A stretch of 64,000 bases of DNA from contig NZ_JQMV01000003.1 in assembly GCF_000744885.1 (NCBI RefSeq), positions 1,984,001-2,048,000 of the forward strand, in the 5' to 3' direction. Of the stretch, positions 1-8,381 are shown piece by piece; position 1 is the stretch's first letter; every line of letters begins with the position of its first letter. The notes beneath the pieces were generated by a model. It ran no database searches, was not told the DNA's origin, and saw only the letters and a list, made by a program, of their open reading frames with translations. The position numbers and the translations under genes were made by a program. The DNA is from Thermus amyloliquefaciens (GTDB lineage Bacteria; Deinococcota; Deinococci; Deinococcales; Thermaceae).

Positions 1-341
1 ACGTCTACTGGAACCTCCTGGGCCTGGCTTTCCTCTTCCTGGTGCTCCCCATCGTGGCCGAGGGGCTCTCCTATATGGGGTCCATCCTGGCCGAATACGG
101 GGGTCTACCCGCTTTAGGGGTCTTGGCCAACCTCTCCATCGCCCAGGCCTTGGGACCCTACTTGGCCTGGGGGTTCACGGCCTTCCTGGTGGTGGCCTTC
201 GCCGGGGCGGGCTTAAGGGGCATCGCCGCCCAGTTTGGCCTTCTGAAGGAGCGGGGCAAGGAGGTGGCCACCCTAGCGGAGAAGCCCTCGGCCACCACCC
301 TCACCAGCGAGACCATCGTGGAGTGGGACGAGGAGTTCTAA
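1..341 (+). CDS. C-terminal fragment of an unidentified integral membrane protein
   Basis: The open frame enters from the left edge, so the true start lies outside the window. About 112 residues are visible. Two strongly hydrophobic stretches (roughly residues 5-30 and 50-70 of the fragment) look like membrane segments and are followed by a soluble, charged tail ending VEWDEEF. I do not recognise the family from this tail. It converges on fmt and is separated from it by a perfect 12-bp hairpin. A transporter or respiratory subunit is possible, but nothing visible decides. Confidence 0.6.
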   Translation, partial: VYWNLLGLAFLFLVLPIVAEGLSYMGSILAEYGGLPALGVLANLSIAQALGPYLAWGFTAFLVVAFAGAGLRGIAAQFGLLKERGKEVATLAEKPSATTLTSETIVEWDEEF

Positions 342-344
342 GCG

Positions 345-372
345 CCCCCTCGGGGCCCAAGCCCCGAGGGGG
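345..372. terminator. Perfect hairpin between convergent genes
   Basis: CCCCCTCGGGGC (345-356), a 4-base loop and GCCCCGAGGGGG (361-372) form a 12-bp perfect stem. No T-run follows on either strand. It lies between the stop codons of two convergent genes, so it may serve as a two-way terminator or transcript 3' end block. Confidence 0.55.
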
Positions 373-391
373 ACCCCAGCCAAAAGGACCC

Positions 392-1306
392 CTATTCCAG
401 CCGCGTGCCCGGAACCACCCCATACCCCCGGGCCCAGTCCGCGGCGGGCATGGGCCGCTTCCCCTCGGGCTGGACCTCTAGAAGCCGGATAAGCCCCTCC
501 CCCGTGCCCACCAAGACCCCTTCCCGGTCCACCCCCTGGACCACCCCCGGGGCCCCTTGTCCGGGCTCGGGGCGCATCCTGAGGACCTTGACCCGCTTGC
601 CCCCGTGGAAGCAGTAGCTCCCCGGCCAGGGCTGCACCCCCCGGTGGCGGTTGTAGATGGCCTGGGCGCTTTCCCCAAAGCGGATACGCCCCTCCTCCTT
701 GGTGAGCAGGGGAGCGTAGGAGGCCTCCCCTTCCTGGGGGGTAGGGGTGAGGTGGGGAAGGTTCTCCAGCACCCAAAGGAGGAGCTCTATGCCCTTGTCC
801 CTAAGGCGTTCCGAAAGGGCCACCGCGTCCTCGTCGGGGCCGATGGCCGTGCGGTAGACGGCATAGAGGGGCCCGGTGTCCAGCCCCTCCTCCGTCTTCA
901 TGATGGCTACCCCGGTTTCCTCCTCCCCCCGGATCAGGGCCCAGGGCACGGGGGCCGGGCCGCGGTATTTGGGAAGGAGGGAGGGGTGGAGGTTCAAAAA
1001 GCCATAGGGGGGCACCTCGAGGACCTCCCTGGGCAGGATCTTGCCGTAGGCGGCGGTCACCGCCACCTCCGGGGCTGCTTCCTTGAAGGCCTCCAGGAAG
1101 GCCTGGTTGCCCTTGAGCCGTTCGGGCTTCAAAAGGGGCAGGCCCCGGGCCTCGGCGTACTGGGCCACGGGGCTAGGCGTGGGCTTCAGGCCCCGGCCCT
1201 TGGGCCTATCCGGCTGGGTGACCACCAGCACCACCTGGTGGTGGCGGTTCAGGGCGTCCAATACCGGCACCGCCCAGGCTGGCGTGCCGAAAAAGGCCAC
1301 CCTCAT
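392..1306 (-). CDS. fmt: Methionyl-tRNA formyltransferase
   Basis: Formylates the amino group of Met-tRNAfMet with 10-formyl-tetrahydrofolate in the cytoplasm, making the bacterial initiator tRNA. The 304-residue length fits the family. The N-terminal formyltransferase domain carries the catalytic trio N105, H107 and D143 inside LNLHPSLLPKYRG and GLDTGP. The C-terminal part is the tRNA-binding OB-type domain. Its ATG overlaps the stop of def as ATGA, so the two are probably translationally coupled. It is the last gene of a tight minus-strand run. Def removes the formyl group that Fmt adds, and this pairing is common in bacteria. Confidence 0.97.
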   Translation of the reverse strand: MRVAFFGTPAWAVPVLDALNRHHQVVLVVTQPDRPKGRGLKPTPSPVAQYAEARGLPLLKPERLKGNQAFLEAFKEAAPEVAVTAAYGKILPREVLEVPPYGFLNLHPSLLPKYRGPAPVPWALIRGEEETGVAIMKTEEGLDTGPLYAVYRTAIGPDEDAVALSERLRDKGIELLLWVLENLPHLTPTPQEGEASYAPLLTKEEGRIRFGESAQAIYNRHRGVQPWPGSYCFHGGKRVKVLRMRPEPGQGAPGVVQGVDREGVLVGTGEGLIRLLEVQPEGKRPMPAADWARGYGVVPGTRLE

Positions 1307-1878
1307 CTTTGGGAAAGCTCCTTCAAAAGCGCCCTGGCCTCCTTCTGCATCCGGGCCAGCTCCGCCCGGTTCTCCTGCAAAAAGGCCTCCCGCTTGGCCT
1401 TGGGCAGGCGTTCAAAAAAGAAGACGCCCTCCAGGTGGTCCACCTCGTGCTGGAAGACCCTGGCCATATACCCCTCCAGCTCCAGGGTGCGCTCCCGCCC
1501 CTCCTCGTCCTGGTAGGTCACGCAGATGCGCTCCGCCCGGGGGACCTCCTCGGAGTAGAGGCCGGGGAGGGAGAGGCACCCCTCCAAACCCTCCACCTCC
1601 CCCTCCCGGTGGGTGATCACGGGGTTGGCCACCACGTAGACCCGGCGCACCAGGTCGCGCAAGGGGCGCTCCTCCCCCTCGGGCTCATCGGCGTACTCCA
1701 CGGCCACGAAGAGGCGCTCAGAAAGCCCAATCTGGGGTGCGGCCAGGCCCACGCCCCGGGCGGCAAACATGGTCTCCAGCATGTCCTCGGCAAGCTTCTT
1801 GAGGCCCCCGAAGTCCTGGACGGGCCGCGCCCGCTTGCGCAACACCGGGTCCCCGTAAAGGCGAATGGGGTAGATCAT
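1303..1878 (-). CDS. def: Peptide deformylase
   Basis: Metalloenzyme that removes the N-formyl group from nascent proteins at the ribosome. All three family motifs are visible in the 191-residue product: GVGLAAPQIG (42-51), EGCLSLPG with metal ligand C101, and HEVDHLEG with H144, E145 and H148. Between motifs I and II there is an acidic insert (about 62-76). A TAGAAT hexamer (1891-1886 on the minus strand) sits 7 bases before the ATG, inside the end of cdaR. That suggests an internal, leaderless promoter in addition to read-through from upstream. The stop overlaps the fmt start. Confidence 0.97.
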   Translation of the reverse strand: MIYPIRLYGDPVLRKRARPVQDFGGLKKLAEDMLETMFAARGVGLAAPQIGLSERLFVAVEYADEPEGEERPLRDLVRRVYVVANPVITHREGEVEGLEGCLSLPGLYSEEVPRAERICVTYQDEEGRERTLELEGYMARVFQHEVDHLEGVFFFERLPKAKREAFLQENRAELARMQKEARALLKELSQR

Positions 1879-1883
1879 CCCAT

Positions 1884-2702
1884 CTATTCTAGCGCAAGCC
1901 GCACCCTCCCCAAAACCTCCCCCAGAACCCTCACCCCCGGGGGCAGGCTGAGGACAAGAGGGCCCGAGACCTCCCCCGGGCGAAAGCCCCCTTGGGGCCT
2001 GGCCTCCACCTGAAGCAACTCCGCCAAGGCCTCCTTGGGCCCCACCACCTCCACGGTCTTGGGGGCGTAGTCCACCACCCTTAGGCCCGCCGGGGGCTTG
2101 AGGACCAAGGGGACCTCCTTGCGGAAAAGGGGAACCTCCCGGGCCCTCACCCGCACCTGGGCGGGGAAAAGCTCCACCCCAGGGAGGGGCCCCTGGGGAC
2201 CAAAGGCGGTGAGGGCGACCGTTTCCCCCCCAAGGTCCAGGCCCAGGGCCACCACCGCCTCCTCCACCCGGCTCCTCGGGCCCTTGGCCTCCACGAAGGC
2301 GGGCTGGGTTTCCACCCAGGCCCCTTGGGAAAGGACCTCCACCGGAAGGGTGCGGGTGAGGATGGCCTCCACCCGGCCCTCCACCCGGGCGGGGCGGATC
2401 TCCAGGACCTCCACCCCCTGGGGCGCGGCCACCCGCACCTCCCGGGCAAAGGCCCCCTCCGCCCCAGAGAGGTCCAGGTAGGCGGAAACGGGGAGCCTGG
2501 CCCCCTCCACCAGGGGGGCCGGGCCCCTTAGGCGCAACAGGACCTCCTTGGGCACCCCCTCCGCCGTGCGCTCCTCCCCCAGGCCCACCACCTGCAGGGG
2601 CACGCTCACCGCCCGCTCCACCACCGGAGCCCTCTCCCTTAGGGAGTACCAGACGGCCACGGCCGCCAAAAGGGCCAGGAGAAAGCTCCCCCAGTCACGC
2701 AC
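1884..2702 (-). CDS. cdaR: YbbR-domain regulator of diadenylate cyclase (CdaR)
   Basis: A 272-residue protein with one N-terminal membrane segment (about 5-22) followed by tandem YbbR repeats outside the membrane. In Firmicutes, CdaR binds CdaA and tunes c-di-AMP synthesis. The start lies within the last bases of cdaA (8-bp overlap), the usual cdaA-cdaR order. The repeats are recognisable by recurring R-V-A-P/V-E-V blocks of about 75 residues, not by a catalytic motif, so the call rests on architecture and neighbourhood. No oddities in frame or composition. Confidence 0.88.
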   Translation of the reverse strand: MRDWGSFLLALLAAVAVWYSLRERAPVVERAVSVPLQVVGLGEERTAEGVPKEVLLRLRGPAPLVEGARLPVSAYLDLSGAEGAFAREVRVAAPQGVEVLEIRPARVEGRVEAILTRTLPVEVLSQGAWVETQPAFVEAKGPRSRVEEAVVALGLDLGGETVALTAFGPQGPLPGVELFPAQVRVRAREVPLFRKEVPLVLKPPAGLRVVDYAPKTVEVVGPKEALAELLQVEARPQGGFRPGEVSGPLVLSLPPGVRVLGEVLGRVRLALE

Positions 2703-3408
2703 GGAGCACCTCCTTGAGCTTTTCCCTCAGGGCCTCGAGGCCCAAGGGGGGCGAAAGCCTCCCCCCCTCCGCCACCCGGATGGCCCCCGTCTCCTCGCTC
2801 ACCACGATCACCAGGGCATCGGAGACCTCGGAAAGCCCCAAGGCCGCCCGGTGCCGGGTGCCCAGGCCCATCCGGGCCTCGGAAAGGGGAAAGACGCACC
2901 CCGCGGCGAAGAGCCGATCCCCCCGCAGGATGGCCCCGCCGTCGTGCAGGGGGGTCCCGGGGTAAAACACCGTCTGCAACAACCGGGCGGAGAGCCGGGC
3001 CTCGAGGATCTCCCCCGTGGCCGCATACTCCCCCAGGGGGGTGCGCCTCTCCAGGGCCAGGATGGCCCCATAGCGCCGTTCGGAAAGCCGGGAAAGGCCC
3101 AAAAGCAACTCCTCCAGGGCCAGGGAAGGGGCCCTGGGCCCCTGGGCCCGGCCGATGCGCTCCAAAAGCCCCCTGAGCTCCGGCTGGAAGACCACGATGA
3201 GGGCGAAGGCCCCCAGGGTGGCGGCGTTCCCCAGGAGCCAGGCGAGGGTGGAAAGCCCCAGGAGGCTGGCCAGGAACCAGACCGCCAGGTAGACCAGAAC
3301 CCCCCGCACCAGGTTCAGGGCCCGGGTGCCGGAAAGGAGGCGGTGGAGGGAGTAAAAGAGGACCGCCACCAGGAGGATGTCCAGGAGGTCGCGCCACGTG
3401 AAGGGCAT
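2695..3408 (-). CDS. cdaA: Membrane diadenylate cyclase CdaA
   Basis: Makes the second messenger c-di-AMP from two ATP. Three membrane segments occupy about residues 8-25, 34-52 and 58-75, and a DAC (DisA_N) domain fills about 90-225. The nucleotide-binding RHR motif is present (GTRHRAALGLSE, 185-187). The usual DGA motif reads DGG (PLHDGGAIL, D156-G158), a conservative change at a normally well-kept position. It lies 3 bases after deoB and overlaps cdaR. c-di-AMP commonly controls potassium and osmolyte balance and wall homeostasis. The targets are not in this window. Confidence 0.93.
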   Translation of the reverse strand: MPFTWRDLLDILLVAVLFYSLHRLLSGTRALNLVRGVLVYLAVWFLASLLGLSTLAWLLGNAATLGAFALIVVFQPELRGLLERIGRAQGPRAPSLALEELLLGLSRLSERRYGAILALERRTPLGEYAATGEILEARLSARLLQTVFYPGTPLHDGGAILRGDRLFAAGCVFPLSEARMGLGTRHRAALGLSEVSDALVIVVSEETGAIRVAEGGRLSPPLGLEALREKLKEVLRA

Positions 3409-3411
3409 GGC

Positions 3412-4554
3412 CTAAAGGAGGCTCTTGCCGGGCCCGTCCCAGGGAAGCCCGAAAAGCTTGGCCCAGGTGGCCCCCAGATCGGCAAAGCTCTCCCGGGTAC
3501 CCAAATCCCCCTCCACCCCCGGCCCCACCCAGAGGAGCATCCCGTACTCCCGGGTGTGGTCGGTGCCGAGGAAGGTGGGGTCGTTGCCGTGGTCGGAGAC
3601 CAAAAAGAGGTGGTCCTCGGGGCCCAAGGCCGAAAGGAGCCGGGGGAGGAAATCGTCCACCTCCTTCAGGGCCCGGGCGTACCCTTCCGGGTTCCGCCGG
3701 TGCCCGTACTTGGCGTCAAAGTCCACCAGGTTGGTGAAGACCAGGCCCGAGAAGGGCTCAAGCATGAGGGCCAGGGTCTTCTCCAGGCCGTCGGCGTTGT
3801 CCTTGGTCTTCACCTCCCGGGTGAAGCCCCGATGCGCGTAGATGTCCGGGATCTTCCCCACCCCCACCACCTCGAGGCCCCCCTCCTTGAGGAGGTCCAG
3901 AACGTTCCGAGGGGGCTCCAGGGCGAAGTCCTTCCTGAGGTCCTCCCGGCGGTAGAAGTTTCCCGGCTCCCCGGCGAAGGGCCGGGCGATGACCCGGGCC
4001 ACCTGGTGCTCTTCCCGAAGCATCTCCCGGGCCACCTGGCACCACCGGTAGAGCTCCTCCAAGGGCACCACCTCCAGGTGGGCCGCCACCTGGAAGACGC
4101 TGTCCGCGGAGGTGTACACGATGGGGAAGCCCGTCTTCAGGTGGGCTTCGCCGTAGTCCCGTATGGCCTCGGTGCCCGAGTAAGGGCGGTTCAGGAGCCA
4201 CCCCCCCACCCCGACGGCCTCCGCCCACGCCCTAAGGAGCTCCTCGGGGAAGCCCTCGGGGTAGGTGCGGAAGGGCCTTTCCAGGTACACCCCCACGAAC
4301 TCCCAGTGCCCGGTGGTGGTGTCCTTGCCGGGGTTGACCTCCCGCATGCGGCCAAAGGCCCCTTGGGGCTTGGGGCGGGGCAGGGTGTGCACCCCGGGCA
4401 CGAGGCCGAGGCCCAAGGCCGCCAGGTGGGGAAGCTCCACCCCCGTCTTCAAGACGGTGTGGTCCAGGGTGTCCGCCCCCTCGTCCCCGAAAAGGGGGGC
4501 GTCCGGGAGGTAACCCAAGCCCACGGAGTCCAGGACGATGGCCGTGACCTTCAT
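3412..4554 (-). CDS. deoB: Phosphopentomutase
   Basis: Interconverts (deoxy)ribose 1- and 5-phosphate in nucleoside salvage. The product is 380 residues, typical for the alkaline phosphatase-like DeoB family. Metal-site motifs include IVLDSVGLG at the N-terminus, the DTTTGHWEF segment that carries the phosphorylated Thr, and SDHGNDPT followed by TDHTRE near the C-terminus. Its ATG shares one base with the stop of the upstream small gene (TGATG), implying coupled translation. It sits in the zapE-to-fmt run without other nucleoside genes next to it. Confidence 0.96.
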   Translation of the reverse strand: MKVTAIVLDSVGLGYLPDAPLFGDEGADTLDHTVLKTGVELPHLAALGLGLVPGVHTLPRPKPQGAFGRMREVNPGKDTTTGHWEFVGVYLERPFRTYPEGFPEELLRAWAEAVGVGGWLLNRPYSGTEAIRDYGEAHLKTGFPIVYTSADSVFQVAAHLEVVPLEELYRWCQVAREMLREEHQVARVIARPFAGEPGNFYRREDLRKDFALEPPRNVLDLLKEGGLEVVGVGKIPDIYAHRGFTREVKTKDNADGLEKTLALMLEPFSGLVFTNLVDFDAKYGHRRNPEGYARALKEVDDFLPRLLSALGPEDHLFLVSDHGNDPTFLGTDHTREYGMLLWVGPGVEGDLGTRESFADLGATWAKLFGLPWDGPGKSLL

Positions 4555-4811
4555 CAGGACCTTAGGCCCCCTTCTTCCTCCTCTTCCTCCTCCGCCAGGG
4601 CCATGAGCTCCTCCGGGGTCATCTCGGAAAGGGCCCGGACCGCCTGGAACTCCTCCACCAGGCCCTGGATCTCCTCCATGGCCTCCTCCAGGGAGAGCTC
4701 CCCGTCCTGGTACTCGTCCAACACCTCCTCTATGGCCTCGAGGATCCCCACCGCCGCACTGGCCTGGGAGAGGGCCTGGGCCAGCTCCGAAAGCCTCTCT
4801 GCAAGCTCCAT
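4554..4811 (-). CDS. Small acidic helical protein, unknown
   Basis: 85 residues, very rich in Glu (a run of seven near the C-terminus) and predicted almost fully helical from its Leu/Ala/Glu heptad-like spacing. No motif that I recognise. It is coupled to deoB through a TGATG overlap and begins 9 bases after the zapE stop, so it is certainly part of the operon. Composition and codon use match its neighbours. It could be a partner or regulator of either neighbour, but nothing visible says which. Confidence 0.8.
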   Translation of the reverse strand: MELAERLSELAQALSQASAAVGILEAIEEVLDEYQDGELSLEEAMEEIQGLVEEFQAVRALSEMTPEELMALAEEEEEEEGGLRS

Positions 4812-4820
4812 GCCCCCATG

Positions 4821-5792
4821 CTACCCCAAAAGCTCCGCAAGCCGGGAAAGGGCCCGCCCGTATTTCTTGGCGAAGGCCCCGTGCCGGTAGGTCTCGGGAA
4901 ACACCTCCCGAAGGGGCACCCCGGAGGCCCGGAAGTCCAGGCCCAGGTTGTACACCTGGTCCACGAAGTGCACGAAGCGGAGGGCGTCGTTCTGGTCGGG
5001 GATGGGGGCCAGGCCCAAGAGGTAGACCGCCTCCACCCCCTCCAGCAGGTAGCGGTAGCGGATGGGGTGCAGGGCGCGTAGGTGGGCCAGGAGCTCGGGG
5101 AAGGCGTCCAGGGTCTTGGGCCTGGGGTCTTCCCGGTAGCGGGCCAGGAGGGCTTCCTCGGAAAGGGGCTCGGGGTAGCGCCCGGGGTCGCGGTGGCGAA
5201 AGTCCTCCCCCTCGAGGCGCTCCACGGCAAAGCGCCGGGCCAGGCTCTGGATCTGGTGCTTGAACTGCTCGGCGTTGAAGCGCCCTTCCCCCAGGGCCCC
5301 GGGCGGGGTATTGGAGGTGGTGGCCACCCGGAGGCCCTTCTCCATGGTGAGGGCCAGGAAGTGGGTGATCATCTGGGCGTTCCCGGGATCGTCCAGCTCA
5401 AACTCGTCCAGGAAGAGGTAGCGCAAGGAGGCAAAGCGCCTTGCCCCTTCCCTTAGCCCCATGAGGCCCAGGGCGTAGGTGAGCTCCTCAAAGGTGAGGA
5501 AGGCCTTGGGCGCGGGGGCCTCAAGGTAGGCGGCCACCAGGAGGTGGGTCTTCCCCACCCCAAAGCCCCCGTCCAGGTAAACCCCTTGCGGCCCGGGAAG
5601 CCGGGGGCGGAACAGGCCCCGGGGACGGTCGTGCACCCAACGTCGCAGGCGCTCCTTGGCCAGGGCCTGGGAAGGGTAACGGGGATCGGGCCGATAGGTG
5701 GCAAAGGTGGCCCCCTGGAAGCGGGGCGGGGGGACAAAGCGCGCAAGGAGCTTCTCTAGGTCCACCTCGGGGTGGCGGTCCACCAGGCGCAT
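4821..5792 (-). CDS. zapE: ZapE/AFG1-family ATPase
   Basis: P-loop ATPase of the AFG1/ZapE family. In Proteobacteria, ZapE acts at the division ring, and in mitochondria AFG1 helps protein quality control. Walker A is GGFGVGKTH and Walker B is [11 protein letters not shown]. The product is about 323 residues. I chose the ATG at 5792 because TACAAT (5805-5800, minus strand) lies 7 bases upstream, the leaderless spacing seen throughout this window. An earlier ATG at 5801 would fall inside that box. Role in Thermus division is inferred from family only. Confidence 0.88.
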   Translation of the reverse strand: MRLVDRHPEVDLEKLLARFVPPPRFQGATFATYRPDPRYPSQALAKERLRRWVHDRPRGLFRPRLPGPQGVYLDGGFGVGKTHLLVAAYLEAPAPKAFLTFEELTYALGLMGLREGARRFASLRYLFLDEFELDDPGNAQMITHFLALTMEKGLRVATTSNTPPGALGEGRFNAEQFKHQIQSLARRFAVERLEGEDFRHRDPGRYPEPLSEEALLARYREDPRPKTLDAFPELLAHLRALHPIRYRYLLEGVEAVYLLGLAPIPDQNDALRFVHFVDQVYNLGLDFRASGVPLREVFPETYRHGAFAKKYGRALSRLAELLG

Positions 5793-5811
5793 GGGGCCCA
5801 TTGTAGAGGGG

Positions 5812-6210
5812 CTAGCGCACCACCTCCACCCTAACCCCCACGGCAAGCCCCTCCCAGGTGGCGTCGGCGGTGAGGGCGGGCAGGTTCAGGCGCCTGGCCA
5901 GGGCCAGGCAGGCCCGGTCCCCCAGGGAAAGGCCCAAGGGGCGGGTGAGGGGGCGGAGGCGGGCGGCTTCCACGGCGTCCTCCTCGGTGAAGGGGAAGAC
6001 CTGGAGGACCCGGTCCAAGAGCCCCTCCCGCACCAGCTCCTCCCGCACCGCCTCGGGCGCATAGCCCCGCTCCGCCTGCTTGGAGAACACCTCCGCCAGG
6101 TTTACCGCGCTGATGGCCGCCCCTTCCGCCAGGACCGCCTCTACCCGGGCCGCACCCGGCTCATCCAGAAGGAGGGCCAGAAGCGCCGAGGCATCCAGGA
6201 CCGCCTTCAT
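5812..6210 (-). CDS. vapC: PIN-domain toxin (VapC type)
   Basis: 132-residue PIN domain with the expected acidic residues: D6 in VLDASALLAL, E in NLAEV, D in LGDRACLALA and D in LTADATW. VapC toxins are usually RNases that cut tRNA or rRNA. The upstream AbrB-type gene overlaps it by 4 bases (ATGA), the standard antitoxin-toxin arrangement. Immediately downstream is zapE, so the pair heads a run containing essential translation genes. Whether it is an active toxin is inferred. Confidence 0.9.
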   Translation of the reverse strand: MKAVLDASALLALLLDEPGAARVEAVLAEGAAISAVNLAEVFSKQAERGYAPEAVREELVREGLLDRVLQVFPFTEEDAVEAARLRPLTRPLGLSLGDRACLALARRLNLPALTADATWEGLAVGVRVEVVR

Positions 6211-6482
6211 TGCCCCTCCTTCCTGGCCTCCTCCCGCCTTTCCTGGATGAGTTCCTCCACCAAGCTTACCCCCGGGGGAACCAGGTCCTTGTAAAGGCCC
6301 CGGACCCTCCGGGCCACCTCGCGAAAACTCAGGAGCTCCAGAACCCCATCCTCCCGCAGGCGAACCACCAGGCGGTCCCCCTCTTGGAGGCCCAGGGCCG
6401 CCCTCACCTCCGCGGGCAGGACCACCCTTCCCTTAGAGCCCACCTGTAACACATAGTGGGCTTTTTCCAGCACTGGCCTCAT
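6207..6482 (-). CDS. vapB: AbrB/MazE-fold antitoxin (VapB type)
   Basis: 91 residues. The N-terminal swapped-hairpin DNA-binding signature is clear: VLQVGSKGRVVLPAEVRAAL then GLQEGDRLVVR. The C-terminal tail probably wraps the toxin. I chose the ATG at 6482 because TACCCT (6494-6489, minus strand) is 6 bases upstream and the SpoVT/AbrB domain begins right after. An upstream in-frame start at 6518 would put the promoter inside the gene. Probably autorepresses through the GGTACC pair upstream. Confidence 0.88.
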   Translation of the reverse strand: MRPVLEKAHYVLQVGSKGRVVLPAEVRAALGLQEGDRLVVRLREDGVLELLSFREVARRVRGLYKDLVPPGVSLVEELIQERREEARKEGQ

Positions 6483-6488
6483 ATCCCC

Positions 6489-6518
6489 AGGGTACCACGC
6501 GGGCCCTTCTGGTACCAT
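6489..6518. promoter_or_regulatory. Divergent vapB / glutaredoxin promoter with paired GGTACC sites
   Basis: GGTACCA occurs at 6491 and again at 6512, about two helical turns apart. One copy overlaps the vapB -10 (TACCCT, minus strand 6494-6489) and the other overlaps the likely -10 of the glutaredoxin-like gene (TACCAT, 6513-6518). This is the geometry expected of an operator for a dimeric AbrB-type antitoxin. Binding is inferred. Confidence 0.5.
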
Positions 6519-6526
6519 GGAGGGGT

Positions 6527-6781
6527 ATGGTGCGGCTTTACGGCATCCCCGGCTGTGGCCCTTGCGAGATCGTGAAGATGTTCCTGGCGCAAAAGGGAGT
6601 GCCCTTTGAGTTCGTGAACGCCCGTCAGAACCCGGAGGCGGCCGCGAGGATCGCCGAGCTGGTGGGAAGCCCCACCGCCGGCGTGGTCCTGGAGTGGGAC
6701 GGCAAGACTGAGGTGATCCGGGGGGTATCCCCCGCCACCCTCAACGCCTGGTACGCCCGCTACCGGGAGAAGGCCTCCTGA
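6527..6781 (+). CDS. Glutaredoxin-like small thioredoxin-fold protein
   Basis: 84 residues with the redox motif GCGPCEIVK (Cys10 and Cys13) right after the first beta strand, and a cis-Pro region SPTAGVV near residue 48. The CGPC sequence is thioredoxin-like, but the length is that of glutaredoxin/NrdH proteins. It would act as a cytoplasmic dithiol reductant or on specific disulfides. It is divergent from vapB, and its last 22 bases overlap the convergent dinB gene. The partner reductase is not visible here. Confidence 0.85.
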   Translation: MVRLYGIPGCGPCEIVKMFLAQKGVPFEFVNARQNPEAAARIAELVGSPTAGVVLEWDGKTEVIRGVSPATLNAWYARYREKAS

Positions 6782-7269
6782 AGGGCCTTAAGGTGGTGGG
6801 CCTCGTGATAGGCCGCGGCCCTCACCCAGCCCAGGGCGTTGAGCTCGCCGAAAAAGGGGTGGGGAAAGGTGGCGGGGTGGTGGGGGTCGGCCTGGGCCGC
6901 CTCCTCCAGGAGGGCGGCCCGCGCCCGGGCCAGGAGGGCCAGCACCTCCTCCAGGCCCATCCCCCCCTGGGGGCGCACCCCCTCGGGGGCCTGGGGCTTC
7001 CCGTCCTTGTACTCCCCGGGCACCGCCTGCACCGGGGGCAGGGCCTCCCCCGCCCTCATGCGGCGGAGCCGCCTCAACACCCGGGCGGTGGAGGCCTCCA
7101 CCAGGGCGATGTGCTCGGCCACCATCAGGGGGGTCCAGGCCCCTTCCCGCAAGGGGGTGGTGAGCCAGGTGGGGTCCGCCCCCTGGAGTAGGGCCAAGAG
7201 GGCCTTACGGCTTTCCCCCAGGCGGGCCAGGGCCTCCTCCCAGGACCCATAGGCTTCCAACTGGACCAT
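6760..7269 (-). CDS. DinB/YfiT-family protein
   Basis: 169-residue four-helix-bundle protein of the DinB superfamily. Candidate metal histidines are in AEHIALVEAS and in the C-terminal AAYHEAHHLKAL. Such proteins bind divalent metal and are often thiol transferases or of unknown function. A TATAAT (7280-7275, minus strand) lies 5 bases before the ATG, so the mRNA is probably leaderless. The region upstream of that box is now the end of an inserted IS element, which contributes a -35-like sequence. Confidence 0.82.
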   Translation of the reverse strand: MVQLEAYGSWEEALARLGESRKALLALLQGADPTWLTTPLREGAWTPLMVAEHIALVEASTARVLRRLRRMRAGEALPPVQAVPGEYKDGKPQAPEGVRPQGGMGLEEVLALLARARAALLEEAAQADPHHPATFPHPFFGELNALGWVRAAAYHEAHHLKALQEAFSR

Positions 7270-7274
7270 ACCCC

Positions 7275-7304
7275 ATTATACCCACCGGGCTATGTACACG
7301 TCAA
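7275..7304 (-). promoter_or_regulatory. Hybrid promoter: IS-end TTGACG plus native TATAAT, driving dinB
   Basis: On the minus strand TTGACG (7304-7299) lies in the left inverted repeat of the IS. Then come 18 bases (end of the IS plus the target duplicate), and TATAAT (7280-7275), 5 bases before the dinB ATG. Spacing and hexamers fit a sigma-A promoter well. That it is used is inferred. Confidence 0.65.
7281..7289. repeat. Left 9-bp target-site duplication of the IS4-family element
   Basis: CCCACCGGG occurs exactly at both outer borders of the element (7281-7289 and 8469-8477). Confidence 0.85.
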
Positions 7305-8381
7305 GACCTCCATAGGGCATAACCCCAAGGGACTTCCGCGCCTTCCTCCCCCTGCACCCCAGAGGGCAAGCGCCCAAAGGGTGAGCAGGTCCAGCCCCGC
7401 CCGGAAGAGGCTCTGTCCCAGCCTCCCGTGCTTCTTGGGCCTCACCGGACGCACCCGGTGCAGCACAAGCCCCGTCCGAAACGCCCACACGAAGGCCAGG
7501 CTCAAGGGGACCAAAAGCCGCGAAAGCCTCTCCCCCCGCGTCACGTGCGTGGCCTCCAGGTCAAATCCCCGCCCCTTCAGGGCCCCAAAGAGCCGCTCTA
7601 TCCCCCACCTGAGCCCGTACACCTCCAGCACCCGGTGAGGGTCCAGGTCCGTAGCCACAATCAGCCACTCCCGGACCCCAAGGCGCAACCCCACCACCCA
7701 CATGCGCCGCCCGTAGACCCAGTACCGCCGCCTGGGCACCCGGCTCTCTCCCACCTTCAGGGAGGCAAAGAGCTCCCAGGCCCGAGGGCCCGAGCCCAAC
7801 CGCCACATCCGGGTGTTGGCCTTGATTCGGATGCACCGGGGGATGCCCTTCTCCTCCAGGTACCGGAACCACGCCTCCCCTATGAACTCCCGATCCGCCA
7901 GGAACCCCTCCACCCGGAGGTGGGGGAAGTGGGCCCTCAGGAAAGCCAAGGCCCTCTCCATCAGGGCGATGCGTTCGGGGGTGGAGGAGTTGCCGTCGTG
8001 GGGAAGGAAGCTCCAGAACAGGGGGACGGCCAGGCCTTGGCACAGGAAGGCCAGCATCAGGAGGTTGACCTTGCTCTTCCCCAGCTCCCACTCGGTCCGG
8101 TCCATGACCAGGAGGAGCCCTTGGGGTCGGAGGAGGGCGAAGATGAAGCGGGCATAGCCCTCCCCGTCCAGCCCCGGCCAGGCCAAGAACCGCTGGAACC
8201 TTCGGTAGGCGGAGCGGGGGTCAGGGCTGGCTATGGAGCCGAGGGAAAGAGCGAGTCTGGGGCCGCTTGTGGTGCGGGCGGTGACCAGAGCCATCACCAG
8301 GGCGGCCAGGAAGGTGAGGCGCCTGAGGTCGGCCTTCCAGTATCGCTTCAAGGCGTTGATGAGTGGGGTAAGCTGTTCCAT
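7290..8381 (-). CDS. IS4-family DDE transposase
   Basis: 363 residues from the ATG at 8381, chosen because AGGAGG lies 8 bases upstream (a GTG 9 bases earlier would overlap it). The catalytic triad is visible: D94 in LVMDRTEWELGK, D163 in LADREFIGEAW, and E262 in the IS4 signature Y255-x2-R258-x3-E262-x6-K269 (YGLRWGIERLFGALK). No frameshift or internal stop, so it is presumably active. The last codons lie inside the left inverted repeat. Confidence 0.95.
   Translation of the reverse strand: MEQLTPLINALKRYWKADLRRLTFLAALVMALVTARTTSGPRLALSLGSIASPDPRSAYRRFQRFLAWPGLDGEGYARFIFALLRPQGLLLVMDRTEWELGKSKVNLLMLAFLCQGLAVPLFWSFLPHDGNSSTPERIALMERALAFLRAHFPHLRVEGFLADREFIGEAWFRYLEEKGIPRCIRIKANTRMWRLGSGPRAWELFASLKVGESRVPRRRYWVYGRRMWVVGLRLGVREWLIVATDLDPHRVLEVYGLRWGIERLFGALKGRGFDLEATHVTRGERLSRLLVPLSLAFVWAFRTGLVLHRVRPVRPKKHGRLGQSLFRAGLDLLTLWALALWGAGGGRRGSPLGLCPMEVLTCT

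Noticed and set aside
2548..4890. A 780-codon open frame on the plus strand
   Set aside because: It is exactly antisense to cdaR, cdaA, deoB and the small acidic gene. High GC content removes stops from the opposite strand. Its product is a low-complexity Gly/Pro/His-rich sequence.
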